Under the pieces are notes generated by a model. It made no database searches and was not told where the DNA came from. It saw only the letters and a list, made by a program, of their open reading frames with translations. From JBJTUH01 sp044346175 (GTDB lineage Bacteria; Cyanobacteriota; Vampirovibrionia; Vampirovibrionales; JAJTHC01): a DNA stretch of 64,000 nt. The stretch spans positions 109,271 through 173,270 of the forward strand of contig JBIIZQ010000003.1 in NCBI GenBank assembly GCA_044346175.1, given 5' to 3'. Within the stretch, counting starts at the first letter, position 1. The number at the start of each line of letters is the position of its first letter. A program made the position numbers and the translations under genes. Shown here piece after piece: positions 45,709 through 55,428 of the stretch.

Positions 45709-46935
45709 TTATTCTGGGATTTGGAAGGCTTCTTCTTCACTCAGAACCTCCGAGGGGGTGACCTTAGCTGAACCCTTTGCTTGGGGGTCTCCTTTGGCTT
45801 TTTTAGAAGTGGCTTTTTTTGAGGGGGTCGTTGTGGCGACTGCTTTGGGTGCCGTATTTTTTGGGGCTTGCAGTAGACGAGTTTCAACATTCCCCTGTGC
45901 CTCAAAGGTCTGATAGGGCTTTGTTTGAATCGTGATACGGTCGGCGGTGACTTGTTTCGAGGCTTCTTTAATGGTGGGTCTTCCAGTCAAAACGAGTTTT
46001 GATTGGTTCATGTGGTAAACCGCCTTGCTACCCCGTGCCTCGTATCCACTCATTTTGAGCTGTACATGACCACTGGCACTCATCATTTTTTGACCATCAT
46101 CGAAATGCTGGGTATCGCTCCGCACTTCAATGGCCTGTCCACCAGAACTCCCTTGAGAACCCGTCATTTTACTCACCACACCCCCCTCGGCAGAGAGTGT
46201 TTTGTTGTCAGGTAGCAGGGTGACTTTTTGGGCGTGTAGGGTTTTATCTTTCTCTTGCATTGTCACACTTTGTGTAAACACGACCCGCTGTGGTTTTTGA
46301 TTGGGTGTGAGGTACACCGCCGCTTGGCCACTTTGCACCTGAAGGTCTTTGTAATGGACGTGGACTTGCCCTGTGGCTGTGACGATATGCTGTTTAGAAA
46401 AATACTGTTGTTGATTGGCTCTTACGGTGAGGCGTGCCTCTGCGATTTCTGTCGGAGTCGTCGTGTTTTTGTCATCGGTTTCAGGGGTTAAAACACTCAG
46501 GGTATTACCCTCGACCAGGAAACGCTCTTCTGTGAAAAAAACCGTCATACGTTCTCCAGTCACACGCTGACCTTGCGTACCTTTATTGCCTGAAGGTTTG
46601 GTGAGGACGGGATTCCCAACGAAAAGCATACTTTCGGGTGCATCGGTTTGTGTGGAGAGCTTGATAAAGGCTTTTTGAGCTTCCAGAAGGCTCCCTTGGT
46701 ACTTCACTTTGACGTGACCTTCTAAAACGCCTTGGTGTTTACTTTGTTGTATGGTTTGCTTGTCTGCCGACAGAATGACTTGAGAAGCCAGTACGGCCCA
46801 TGAAGAGAGCAAAGTCACTTGAGAGGCAACATACACCGATAAAACCACCCCACAAAGGATAGCCTTAGGCAGTGCCTGTGTCTGCAAAGATGCGAGACCT
46901 CTGATGCAACGAAGCTTGGTCTGTAAAAACATCAT
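45709..46935 (-). CDS. lptA: OstA/LptA-like LPS transport protein
   Basis: A ~408-residue exported protein with repeated OstA/LptA-type beta-jellyroll elements: VILSADKQTIQQSKHQGVLEG, then VTATGQVHVHYKDLQ, SAEGGVVSKM, SASGHVQLKM and EAQGNVETRLL. LptA forms the periplasmic bridge for LPS. It is about twice the size of E. coli LptA and has a Lys/Ala/Ser-rich, probably disordered C-terminal tail (KKATSKKAKGDPQAKG). A hydrophobic signal segment lies near residues 20-50. Tandem ATGs at 46935 are the likely start. First gene of lptA-lptB-lptF. Confidence 0.8.
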   Translation of the reverse strand: MMFLQTKLRCIRGLASLQTQALPKAILCGVVLSVYVASQVTLLSSWAVLASQVILSADKQTIQQSKHQGVLEGHVKVKYQGSLLEAQKAFIKLSTQTDAPESMLFVGNPVLTKPSGNKGTQGQRVTGERMTVFFTEERFLVEGNTLSVLTPETDDKNTTTPTEIAEARLTVRANQQQYFSKQHIVTATGQVHVHYKDLQVQSGQAAVYLTPNQKPQRVVFTQSVTMQEKDKTLHAQKVTLLPDNKTLSAEGGVVSKMTGSQGSSGGQAIEVRSDTQHFDDGQKMMSASGHVQLKMSGYEARGSKAVYHMNQSKLVLTGRPTIKEASKQVTADRITIQTKPYQTFEAQGNVETRLLQAPKNTAPKAVATTTPSKKATSKKAKGDPQAKGSAKVTPSEVLSEEEAFQIPE

Positions 46936-47506
46936 CGTGAGAAAACCCTTCAAAACAAAAAGCAATGACCATTTAACAGAAAATTAAGGCAGGCGTACGA
47001 ATGGTTTGAGACATCTCATGAAGTAAGACGCAAAACAGCATTTTTGTCACTTTCGTGTCACGCCATATAAAACGGTGTTATGTCATTTCACCATAGCATA
47101 GAATGTAGGCTAGGAGTATCCTCACTTACTGAAAGAGTAGGGCCATCGCATGAAAGAGTGGGTGGACAGGAGCTTTAGCACATGAGGCAATAGGAATGAT
47201 GCCTGTTTTCTCACGTCATACCGATGCAAATCGGTATCCATTCCTCGTTGACACCGTTGCTACATTGCTTATACTGCAAGCCTTCATGCGATTGCCCCTT
47301 ACTGAAAGTGCGCGTTTCTTTTAGGTGGTTATCTGGTGTACCGTGGTGGGGTCTACCAAAATACGAGTTATGAAGAGGAAAAGGTTTATGAAAAACCTGC
47401 TTAGGCGTATACTAGCACCTATGGGGTTCACATAAGCCAAAGCTAAGGTGATGCTATCGTATTTTCTTTGAATGTTTGATGTTTACAGAAAGGGGTTCAA
47501 ACCCTC
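46936..47506. other. Long leader region upstream of gdhA
   Basis: A 571-bp divergent region. It holds a strong sigma70-like promoter (47248-47275), a palindrome just upstream of it, and a predicted leader of about 225 nt before gdhA. No known riboswitch was recognised in the leader. Confidence 0.45.
47218..47275 (+). promoter_or_regulatory. gdhA promoter with adjacent palindrome
   Basis: TTGACA (47248-47253), a 16-bp spacer and TATACT (47270-47275). The palindrome ATACCGAT-GCAA-ATCGGTAT (47218-47237) lies 10 bp upstream of the -35, a typical operator or activator position. Confidence 0.65.
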
Positions 47507-48769
47507 ATGATGCTACCACACGAGTACCAAGAAGAAACCTTCCTTATGGCACAACGTCAGTTGGATGAGGTGGCGAAACTCATCCACCTTGATGCAGGGA
47601 TTCATGAACGTTTGAGATACCCTCGTAAATCTTTAATTGTCTCAGTACCGATTAAGCTCGACAATGGCGAAACTCGTGTGTTTACAGGGTATCGTGTGCA
47701 GCATGACCAAACCTTAGGGCCAAGCAAGGGTGGGATTCGTTTCCATCAAGATGTGAGCCTAGGAGAGGTGAGTGCCTTATCTATGTGGATGACATGGAAG
47801 TGTTCCCTCCTTCATTTGCCCTATGGCGGTGCGAAGGGTGGGGTTTGTTGCTACCCTGAAGAACTCAGTAATGGTGAGCTTGAACGTGTGGCACGTCGCT
47901 ATACAGCAGAGATTGTCAACATGATTGGTCCTGAGCAGGACATTCCCGCTCCTGATATGTACACGAATGAAAAAATCATGGCATGGATTATGGATACCTA
48001 TAGTATCTATAAGGGGTATGCGGTACCCGGTGTCGTGACAGGGAAACCTATTTCTCTTGGTGGGACGCTGGGAAGACACGAAGCCACAGGGCGTGGCGTT
48101 GCCTTTTGTGTAGAGCGTGCGATTAAATCCTTAGGATTACAAAAAGAAGCCCCCTCCGTGGCGGTACAGGGGTTTGGTAATGTGGGAAGTATTACAGCGA
48201 AGTATCTTCATGAGGCGGGCTTGAAAGTGGTAGCGGTCTCTGACGTAGGAGGCGGTTTGTATAACCCTCAAGGTCTCAATATCCCTGAGCTACTCCGATA
48301 TGTTGCTGAACGTCGTACTGTGGCGGGGTTCCCAGGTGCTGAAACCCTGAGTAACCAAGCCTTGTTGTCCTTAGACGTGGATGTCTTGGTGCCAGCAGCC
48401 TTAGCCAATGTCATTACGGCTCATAATGCCCATGACATTAAAGCCAAAATCATTGCAGAGGGTGCCAATGGTCCAGTCACGCCCGAAGCAGATGAAATTC
48501 TAGAGCAAGCGGGTGTGTTCGTCATTCCTGGTATTTTAGCCAATGCGGGCGGCGTGGTGGTATCCTACTTTGAATGGGTGCAGGACACGCAACATCTTTT
48601 CTGGCAAGAACATGAGGTGGTTGAAAAGCTTTACTACTTGATGGGGAAGTCGTTTGATGATGTCTTTGCCATGACGCAAGCTAAAAAAGTAAGTCCTCGT
48701 ATGGCGGCGATGATGTTGGCCGTGGGACGTGTTGCTGAAGCCAAGGCACTCCGTGGTTTGTATCCGTAA
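47507..48769 (+). CDS. gdhA: Glutamate dehydrogenase
   Basis: Interconverts glutamate and 2-oxoglutarate plus ammonia, linking nitrogen and carbon metabolism. The active-site lysine is K110 in YGGAKGGV. GYRVQHDQTLGPSKGGIRFH, PEQDIPAPDMYTNE and the Rossmann motif VQGFGNVGSITAKYL are in place. At 420 aa it is the hexameric short form. Starts with two ATGs. Cofactor preference cannot be stated with certainty. Preceded by a good promoter and a long leader. Confidence 0.94.
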   Translation: MMLPHEYQEETFLMAQRQLDEVAKLIHLDAGIHERLRYPRKSLIVSVPIKLDNGETRVFTGYRVQHDQTLGPSKGGIRFHQDVSLGEVSALSMWMTWKCSLLHLPYGGAKGGVCCYPEELSNGELERVARRYTAEIVNMIGPEQDIPAPDMYTNEKIMAWIMDTYSIYKGYAVPGVVTGKPISLGGTLGRHEATGRGVAFCVERAIKSLGLQKEAPSVAVQGFGNVGSITAKYLHEAGLKVVAVSDVGGGLYNPQGLNIPELLRYVAERRTVAGFPGAETLSNQALLSLDVDVLVPAALANVITAHNAHDIKAKIIAEGANGPVTPEADEILEQAGVFVIPGILANAGGVVVSYFEWVQDTQHLFWQEHEVVEKLYYLMGKSFDDVFAMTQAKKVSPRMAAMMLAVGRVAEAKALRGLYP

Positions 48770-48890
48770 GCTTTCTTGAATATACGCTTTTTCAAGGTAT
48801 CCTCATACGGTGTCATACTAGCCATCACAAGCAAGTAGCACCGTATGACGCTGCCCTGCTTCCTGTTTAGGTCACCTCTTTATAGGAGGC

Positions 48891-48918
48891 TTGTGAAAGA
48901 GTTCTTGGAGCCTATAAT
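48891..48918 (+). promoter_or_regulatory. Promoter for the bamA-like gene
   Basis: TTGTGA (48891-48896), a 16-bp spacer and a perfect TATAAT (48913-48918). It lies inside the open frame that extends upstream of bamA, so the upstream start codons cannot be on this transcript. Confidence 0.6.
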
Positions 48919-49021
48919 GATTGTGTATATAATAAGAAGATATGTACTTCTCTCAATGAATCTGCCCTTTGGCTTCGTTGAGTCGTTTTCTCTTTGTCCT
49001 TTGTGTAACTGGTTGACCATC

Positions 49022-51025
49022 ATGATACAGGCTTTTCGTATGCGGTGTTTTCGTGTCATACCCTCTTTCCAAACGGAAGGGTTACAGGCGGAAGGGTTAC
49101 AGAAGGTATACGGGCTGTTACTCGTGCTTGTTTGTGCTGGTATGACTTTGGGCTGCTTTTCTGCTGAGGCACAAGAGTCTGGTAACGTCACGAAAAAGGG
49201 GTTGTTGGATACGCCCAAACGTCCTACAGGGATTGAGACCTTTGCCCCCGAATTGGTAGATGCCAAGGGGGCTGGGAGTGCTTATGACCAAGGAGTTCAG
49301 GTGTATAAGATTGTGTTTCAGGGGTTACGCTTGGTGAAGGAACCCACGGTTCTAGCCGCCATGACCCTTCAACCAGGAGCCGTGTATAATCGTAACGATT
49401 TACTTAAAGACTTAAAGCGTATTTATGAATTAGGCTATTTCAGTGAAAGTATGAAAGCCACCCCCATTGCCACGAGCCAAGGGGTTGTGATTCAAATTAC
49501 CCTTCAAGAAAATACACCCGTGGTTGCCGTTAATCCTAAAGGGTATGAGGCACTCACCACTGCTGAAGTGCTTGCGTGTTTTCAAGACCAAGTGGGGATG
49601 CCACAAAACCTGAAGCTATTAAACCAAGGGATTGAAACCCTCCGTAAGACCTATGAAGATAAAGGCTATATCTTAGCACAGGTGACAGGCGTTCAGGATC
49701 AGCCTGATGGCACTTTGGATGTTCTCATTGATGAGGGTCGTATTGGTAAGATTCTCTTTGTGGGTAATCGTAAAACAAAAGACCAAGTCATTCGTAGAGA
49801 GCTTTCGCTCAAAGAGGGCGGGCTATATAACGAAAAAACACTCACTGATGACTTGAAACGTCTCTATGGGATGCAGTTTTTCTCTGACGTACGTCGAGGT
49901 ATTGCGGCAAGTCCTGACACCCCAGGGCGGTATGATGTCACCATTGAGGTGGATGAAAAACGTACCGCTGCCCTGAGTTTAGGGGGTGGGGTAGATACCA
50001 TTACGGGCTTCTTTGGCTCGGCAGGATACAACGACCCCAACTTCCGTGGTGAGGGCGAAAACTTGAACCTTCTTTTCAGTATTGGTTCTGGGATTTTACT
50101 GAGAGACAACCGTACGCAAACCTCAGGACAGATTTATCAGTTTGAAGCGAACTGGAGTACCATTTCTGTTAAAGAAACCGATAATGCCCTAAGCTTTGGC
50201 GGGTATGGTCGTTTTTCACCCAGCTTTAACGTTCCCTTATCATCTGAACGTCGCTTTGGTGTTGAAACCACGTGGTCACGCCCTATTCATAGCTTGCCGA
50301 ATACCTCTTTTGCGTTGAACCTAAAAGGGGAACAAGTCAACTTACGTGAGGGGGACTTTGAGCGCCTCAACAGGTTATATGGTATTACGCAAGCACAGCG
50401 AGACACGATGCTTGAAAAAGGCTTTTTCTTGATGGCAAGTCCAACCCTTGCTTTTGATACCCGTGATAATCGTTTCGACCCTTCCAATGGTTGGTTTAAT
50501 AGTATTGGTGCGACAGGTGCATTGGGGATGAGTGGTTTGGATTCCTATGCAAGCTTAACGGGAAACCTACGGTATTATAAAGCCCTGACTCCTTGGCTAA
50601 CCCTTGCCCTGAATGGACAGGCTGCTTCTAGCGTCTTTGGCGACATCCCTGACTTTAATGCGTTTCGCCTTGGGGGTGCTTGGAGTGTAAGAGGGTATCA
50701 AGAAGGGGGCTTGGGTGTTGGGAGCGGTCTGCTATTGGGTACCGCAGAGCTTCGTTCAAAAGTGCCTTTCTTAGCCCCTGTTGCCAAAAGAATCAAATTT
50801 TTGGATAGCTTACGCTTAGCCGTATTCACCGATGCCGGGACGCTGCTCAATGAATCGGAGTGGAATCGTTTTTACGGACGTTTAGGGTCGGGGTATTCTG
50901 TGGGTGCGGGGGTACGGGTGACCATTCCGGGTGTGGGACCGCTTCGGGTGGATTATGCCGTGCCATTGCGTAATGCCCAAGATGGTAATCGTCGCTTCAG
51001 CTTTGGGGTAGGACAAAAGTTCTAA
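49022..51025 (+). CDS. bamA: BamA/Omp85 outer-membrane assembly protein
   Basis: Inserts beta-barrel proteins into the outer membrane. After a hydrophobic export signal (VYGLLLVLVCAGMTLGCFSA) there are three POTRA-like repeats. A C-terminal barrel domain follows, with family patterns GGGVDTITGFFGSAGYNDPN, FRLGGAWSVRGYQEGG (the VRGY/F motif) and GPLRVDYAVPL, and ending FSFGVGQKF with a terminal Phe. The frame is open to 48845, but a promoter lies inside that part, so I place the start at ATG 49022. The family is certain; BamA versus a TamA-like paralogue is inferred from the POTRA number and lack of neighbours. Confidence 0.88.
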   Translation: MIQAFRMRCFRVIPSFQTEGLQAEGLQKVYGLLLVLVCAGMTLGCFSAEAQESGNVTKKGLLDTPKRPTGIETFAPELVDAKGAGSAYDQGVQVYKIVFQGLRLVKEPTVLAAMTLQPGAVYNRNDLLKDLKRIYELGYFSESMKATPIATSQGVVIQITLQENTPVVAVNPKGYEALTTAEVLACFQDQVGMPQNLKLLNQGIETLRKTYEDKGYILAQVTGVQDQPDGTLDVLIDEGRIGKILFVGNRKTKDQVIRRELSLKEGGLYNEKTLTDDLKRLYGMQFFSDVRRGIAASPDTPGRYDVTIEVDEKRTAALSLGGGVDTITGFFGSAGYNDPNFRGEGENLNLLFSIGSGILLRDNRTQTSGQIYQFEANWSTISVKETDNALSFGGYGRFSPSFNVPLSSERRFGVETTWSRPIHSLPNTSFALNLKGEQVNLREGDFERLNRLYGITQAQRDTMLEKGFFLMASPTLAFDTRDNRFDPSNGWFNSIGATGALGMSGLDSYASLTGNLRYYKALTPWLTLALNGQAASSVFGDIPDFNAFRLGGAWSVRGYQEGGLGVGSGLLLGTAELRSKVPFLAPVAKRIKFLDSLRLAVFTDAGTLLNESEWNRFYGRLGSGYSVGAGVRVTIPGVGPLRVDYAVPLRNAQDGNRRFSFGVGQKF

Positions 51026-51100
51026 CGCATGGCATCCTTAGGGTACGCTTGCTTTTCCGACTGACTAGCGTGTATGTAGCTTGAAGAAGGGCTATTGAGT

Positions 51101-51871
51101 ATGTCTTATATTACAAAACTGTTTGTAGCAACCCCCATGTATGGCGGTTTGAATTATGGGGTGTACATGCAATCTTGCTTAGAGCTGCAACGTCTTTGCA
51201 TGCAGCAGGGCATTGGGATTGAGTTTTCCTTTGTGTTGAATGAATCGCTTATTACACGTGCTAGAAATCAGCTTGCGCATGTTTTTCTTCATCAGACCGA
51301 TGCCACGCACTTACTCTTCATTGATGCTGATATTCGCTTTCACGCAGAAGATATTTTAACGTTGTTGCAGTTTAAAAAGGGGATTATCGGGATTCCCTAC
51401 CCTAAAAAAGTCATTGACTGGCAAACGGTATCCCATGCGATTCAAAAGAACCCCACGTTGGAAGATGCTACTTTGGAGCAACTCACAGGGAAGTACGCCA
51501 TTCGTCTGATACCCGATGCACCCCGAACCTTCAAGCCTAATGAACCTTTTGAGGTGATGGGAACAGGGACGGGTCTGATGCTCATTGAGCGTCAAGTACT
51601 TGAGAATTTTAAACAGGCTTATCCAGAGATGTATTATAAAGTGCGTGAAGATGACCCGAACCCTACGCATGTCTTTTTTGACACAGGGGTTGATGAAACG
51701 ACCAAAGCCTATTATTCAGAAGACTACATGTTTTGCGAATGGGCAAGACGAGCGGGTATCCCGACTTGGGTGTGTCCTTGGATGAAAACGACTCATGCTG
51801 GGACGTATCACTTCCAAGGAAACCCCATTGCACAATCGGATGCCTTAGGGCTTACAACAGGTCGTGAGTGA
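51101..51871 (+). CDS. GT-A-fold glycosyltransferase-like protein
   Basis: A 256-residue protein starting SYITKLFVATPMYGG, with a nucleotide-sugar-like motif LLFIDADIRF (DxD-type DAD) near residue 75. GTGLMLIERQVLE and YYSEDYMFCEWARRAG follow (the ED motif often seen in the catalytic part). These features fit a soluble GT-A glycosyltransferase of the kind found in phage and bacterial surface loci. The donor and acceptor are unknown. Start chosen at ATG 51101, with GAAGGG upstream; the frame begins two codons earlier at TTG. It lies 75 bp after bamA. Confidence 0.7.
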   Translation: MSYITKLFVATPMYGGLNYGVYMQSCLELQRLCMQQGIGIEFSFVLNESLITRARNQLAHVFLHQTDATHLLFIDADIRFHAEDILTLLQFKKGIIGIPYPKKVIDWQTVSHAIQKNPTLEDATLEQLTGKYAIRLIPDAPRTFKPNEPFEVMGTGTGLMLIERQVLENFKQAYPEMYYKVREDDPNPTHVFFDTGVDETTKAYYSEDYMFCEWARRAGIPTWVCPWMKTTHAGTYHFQGNPIAQSDALGLTTGRE

Positions 51872-51874
51872 TAC

Positions 51875-53041
51875 TTATTCATCTGCTGAGGGTAAATAAG
51901 GTGTCAGTAAGGTAAACGTGGGTGTTTGAGGCAACCACGGGTCGACTTTTTGAGGATACTGGACGGGTGACGGTAAGGTATAAGTACCCAGCGTATGCCG
52001 TGTACCGTCTGGTAGCCATAGGGTATCAAAATGCTGGGCAAGGTGGCTTTCATGGGTTGCTACGCTTTGCAAAAGGGTTTCAACAGATTCAGGTGAAATC
52101 CAAGCCCAACAGGCACCACTGCCACAGAGTAAGGGGAACCCCTCGTATCCTTGAAACACCTCCATCAGGGTACCATGAAACCACTGGGTTTCAGGTGCTT
52201 CATGACTTAACATGGTCTGAAAGCTATTGTAGGCGTGGTCTTTAACCCACTCCCACGAGAGCCTGTAGCGGTCTGAAAAATCCCAAGTTGGCAGGCGTTG
52301 ATAGTATTTTTGGGTGTCTCGAAATTGTTGATAAGCCCACGGGGTTGAAACCCGCATGGTGCGAGGTCTGAAGATAAACACTTGAATATCGGGTGCTATC
52401 CGAAGCGATTGACCATAAGGACGCAGTGTATTGCCTCGTCCCGTGGCTAGAGCCAAAGGACTATTCATGATAAAAAAGCCGACATCACTGCCAAGACTAT
52501 CGGCAAAAAGTTGGCACAGACGCTTGGGGGTGAAAGGATACGCTTTTGAAAGTGGTTTTCTTAACTGGTTAAGGAGTAACAGGGTGGTGGCTGCGTCTGA
52601 ACTTCCTCCCCCAAGCCCTGCTTGAGAGGGGAGTTGCTTTTCCAAATGCCAGTGGTAGCTATAATCATCAGGAAGAGGGCTTTTGAGTTCAAATGTCTTG
52701 ATAGCTTTGAAGATAAGATTATCCAACAGGGTCTCCTGTAGGGTGGGTGTCACCTCTTCGCCTGTGATACATAGGGTGTGACGACCTTCTGATACGGTGT
52801 TCGCTTGGGTCTTGAAAGTCGTGGTCTTAGGATACACGCTCAGGGTTAGGGTGTCATATAACCAAGGTAACATCCCCATGAGGCTTGAAATGGGATGGAA
52901 GGCTTCCCCCGCATCAGGCGGTGCCACGTATAGATTCCAATTCATCTTAGCGGGTGCATGCCCGAGGTAGGTCAGTAAAGGGGGTAAGCTTTCAGGGTCT
53001 CCCTCATGAGGTGCGTGAGGCGGGTGCATTGTGATGGTCAT
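51875..53041 (-). CDS. ispE: 4-diphosphocytidyl-2-C-methyl-D-erythritol kinase
   Basis: Phosphorylates CDP-methylerythritol in the MEP isoprenoid pathway. A GHMP kinase with N-terminal GHAPAKMNWNLYV, the ATP-binding loop LPSQAGLGGGSSDAATTLL near residue 155, and a C-terminal LCGSGACWAWI. At 388 aa it is longer than usual (about 290) owing to insertions. It follows rsmA with a 30-bp gap, a gene pair conserved in many bacteria. Supplies precursors for the polyprenyl synthase at 5.1 kb. Confidence 0.9.
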   Translation of the reverse strand: MTITMHPPHAPHEGDPESLPPLLTYLGHAPAKMNWNLYVAPPDAGEAFHPISSLMGMLPWLYDTLTLSVYPKTTTFKTQANTVSEGRHTLCITGEEVTPTLQETLLDNLIFKAIKTFELKSPLPDDYSYHWHLEKQLPSQAGLGGGSSDAATTLLLLNQLRKPLSKAYPFTPKRLCQLFADSLGSDVGFFIMNSPLALATGRGNTLRPYGQSLRIAPDIQVFIFRPRTMRVSTPWAYQQFRDTQKYYQRLPTWDFSDRYRLSWEWVKDHAYNSFQTMLSHEAPETQWFHGTLMEVFQGYEGFPLLCGSGACWAWISPESVETLLQSVATHESHLAQHFDTLWLPDGTRHTLGTYTLPSPVQYPQKVDPWLPQTPTFTLLTPYLPSADE

Positions 53042-53071
53042 ACCGTCTATCCTACGTGTAGGAGCGTATTG

Positions 53072-54274
53072 CTAACGTTTCAGACTTACCCACGGGGCGA
53101 GAAGCTTAACCAGTGTTTGTGTCCACAAAGCCCAAGTGTCCCAGTCACAGGCTTCTGCCCGCAGAAGGGTGACCTCCGCCATTAAAGGTTGTAGCAGACG
53201 TGTCATGTCAGGCGGCGTGCCTTGATGCCATTCACATTGAAATCCATAGCGAGAGGCTTTATGGGCAAGGACTTCCAAGAAAAAGGCACGCCAGTTATTT
53301 TGAAGCGTCTTGCGTTTTTGTTGACACCCCGCATGAACCACGACATCCAACCATAAAAGCATTTCCTCTTGCGTATACCCCTCAAGCTCGGGGATGCACC
53401 GTGGGGTTTCTCTTGGTGTGAGTGCCACGACGGCGGAAGTCACTTTAGGGGCTGGATAAAATGCCTCTGGCGGCACTTCACATACCCATGTCACCTCAAA
53501 CCACTGTTGCATGGTCAGTGCCAAGGTTCCCCACGCTTTGCTATTGGGCTTTGCGACCACTTTTTCAGCCACTTCTTTTTGAAGCATCAGTACTGCCCGC
53601 TTCATACGTGCGCGTAAGGCATGGGCTTGCGTACCTTGGGCGAGTTCTCCAGCAAGCATCAGTAAAATGGGGGCTGAAATCGCATAGGGTAGATTCCCAG
53701 CAAGGGTAAAGGGTGCCAGGCTATCGGAACCCTCCACCGTGTCAATTAAGGGTAAGTGACCCCCCCACTCGGTTTTTAAAACATCCCCTGCCACAATCGC
53801 AAGCCTATTAGGGCCGTATTGTGGTAAAAGGGTTTCTTCTAAAAAGTGTATCATGTGCCTATCCAGCTCAAGGGCTGTGACACTTGGGCGGTGTGGGAGT
53901 GCAAGCAGTGCCTCGGTTAAAAAACCACACCCTGGCCCAATTTCCACAATGGGTAAGGGGGTTTCAGGCAGATAAGCCTCTTGAGCAATCCGAGTAAGAC
54001 AGCTTTCTGAAATCAAGAAGTTCTGACTAAAACGCCTGGAGGCTCGAAGCTTTTTGGCACGGACAAGTAAGGGATTTTTTGCCGTACGTTGCGTTTGAGC
54101 GTCAGGCTTTTTGTGGGGCATGTTTTTAGGAACCGCCACGGTCAGCGTGCCACCCTCATGGGGAATGGTTCGGTTTTTGGTTTGCGATTGTTTTTCGGCC
54201 GCTCGGTTCAGCTTAGCTTGTGCTTCTGGCGAGCGACGACGACTATGGGCAGGTTTAAAACGGGCGAGCATCAT
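53072..54274 (-). CDS. rsmA: 16S rRNA dimethyladenosine transferase RsmA/KsgA
   Basis: Dimethylates two adjacent adenosines near the 3' end of 16S rRNA. Motifs are RRFSQNFLISE near residue 80, the SAM-binding VEIGPGCGFLTEAL near 110, and the catalytic NLPYAISAPILL near 185. An extra ~75-residue N-terminal part, rich in Arg/Lys (MLARFKPAHSRRRSPEAQAK), and ~60 extra C-terminal residues make it 400 aa instead of about 270. Starts with two ATGs. It is between the ROK kinase and ispE genes on one strand. Confidence 0.92.
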   Translation of the reverse strand: MMLARFKPAHSRRRSPEAQAKLNRAAEKQSQTKNRTIPHEGGTLTVAVPKNMPHKKPDAQTQRTAKNPLLVRAKKLRASRRFSQNFLISESCLTRIAQEAYLPETPLPIVEIGPGCGFLTEALLALPHRPSVTALELDRHMIHFLEETLLPQYGPNRLAIVAGDVLKTEWGGHLPLIDTVEGSDSLAPFTLAGNLPYAISAPILLMLAGELAQGTQAHALRARMKRAVLMLQKEVAEKVVAKPNSKAWGTLALTMQQWFEVTWVCEVPPEAFYPAPKVTSAVVALTPRETPRCIPELEGYTQEEMLLWLDVVVHAGCQQKRKTLQNNWRAFFLEVLAHKASRYGFQCEWHQGTPPDMTRLLQPLMAEVTLLRAEACDWDTWALWTQTLVKLLAPWVSLKR

Positions 54275-54280
54275 CGGGTG

Positions 54281-55345
54281 TTATTTCTTTGCTTCAATGG
54301 CTAAATAGGCCGCACCTACCATCCCAGCATAATTGCCAAGAAGGGCTTTGGTGATACGTGTGGTTTCAACAGGCACCATGACACGATGTGAAAGTTCTTC
54401 TTTCAGATGTTCCATATCCACGAAAGGATTCATCCCCCCACCAATCACGACAACTTCAGGGTTTAACACATTCATGAGGCTTCCAAGACCCACCGCAATA
54501 TGATGATGCCATAGTGCCATCACATCCTTGGCAAGAGAAAACCCCTCCTGAGAAGCTCGGACGAGATGATGCGTGGTGAGTGCCTCAATCGACTTTACCC
54601 CTGCGCATTGTAGGACTTCAATCGCTTCCTGAGAGCCAAAGCGTGCCTGTACGGTTTCACGGAAGGTTTTGCCTAATCCTGTCCCTGAGGCATAGGCTTC
54701 CCAGCACTCCCAGCGTCCGCAGGTACACTGACGATTTTTTTCGCTGTTAATCGCAATATGACCTACTTCCCCCGCTGAGAAATGAGACCCATGCAGCATT
54801 TTACCGCCAAGGACAATGCCTCCCCCCACGCCCGTGCCGAGGGTAATCATTAAGACATTTCTAGCACCCAGTGCCGCCCCTGAACGATACTCCCCATACG
54901 CAGCGGCATTGGCATCGTTTTCAATATAAATACTGCACCCTGTTCTTTCCTCTAAGGCTCCTTGCAGATTAAAAGGGGCTGAGATAGCAGGCAGATTGCC
55001 TGTGGAGCCTAAAATCATGCCACGGTTAGGGTCAACAATCCCAGCAGTGGCCACGCCCACAGCCTGTATATCTTGTTCTTTCCCTTGGCGGAGGGTGTTC
55101 ACCATGGTGCTGAGTGCTTCAAGGAAGGCTTCAGGATTTTTGGGCGTGGGGATGCTCATAACCTCTGCTTCGTTGAGGTCATCCAAAGGGTTTAAGTTGC
55201 CATGACGCAGGGCATCAAGTTGATACGCACTAATGCGTGCGGCGTTGATTTTGGTGCCTCCAATGTCAATACCAATCGCTAAGGACTGTGGAGAAACTTC
55301 AGAAGAGAACCGTTTGTCCTCAGAGGTAAAGGAGTGCTGTATCAT
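54281..55345 (-). CDS. ROK-family sugar kinase
   Basis: An ATP-dependent hexose kinase. The phosphate loop is IGIDIGGTKINAARIS near residue 25. Sugar-binding and catalytic spots are IENDANAAAYGEYRSG and TLGTGVGGGIVLGGKMLHG. The zinc motif is CTCGRWECWEAYASGTGL near 210, with Glu where the consensus CxCGxxGCxE has Gly. Substrate could be glucose or N-acetylmannosamine; NanE in this window makes the latter conceivable, but glucokinase is the commoner role. 6 bp upstream of rsmA. Confidence 0.88.
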   Translation of the reverse strand: MIQHSFTSEDKRFSSEVSPQSLAIGIDIGGTKINAARISAYQLDALRHGNLNPLDDLNEAEVMSIPTPKNPEAFLEALSTMVNTLRQGKEQDIQAVGVATAGIVDPNRGMILGSTGNLPAISAPFNLQGALEERTGCSIYIENDANAAAYGEYRSGAALGARNVLMITLGTGVGGGIVLGGKMLHGSHFSAGEVGHIAINSEKNRQCTCGRWECWEAYASGTGLGKTFRETVQARFGSQEAIEVLQCAGVKSIEALTTHHLVRASQEGFSLAKDVMALWHHHIAVGLGSLMNVLNPEVVVIGGGMNPFVDMEHLKEELSHRVMVPVETTRITKALLGNYAGMVGAAYLAIEAKK

Positions 55346-55428
55346 AAGACAGATGAGCTTTCAACGCATCATGAATGAACGAAAAAATCAAAAAACATAA
55401 GCCGATAGAAGAAGGTGTGTACACGTGT

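Noticed and set aside
48845..49021. An upstream extension of the BamA-like gene
   Set aside because: A TTGTGA-N16-TATAAT promoter lies inside it and the sequence lacks signal-peptide logic.
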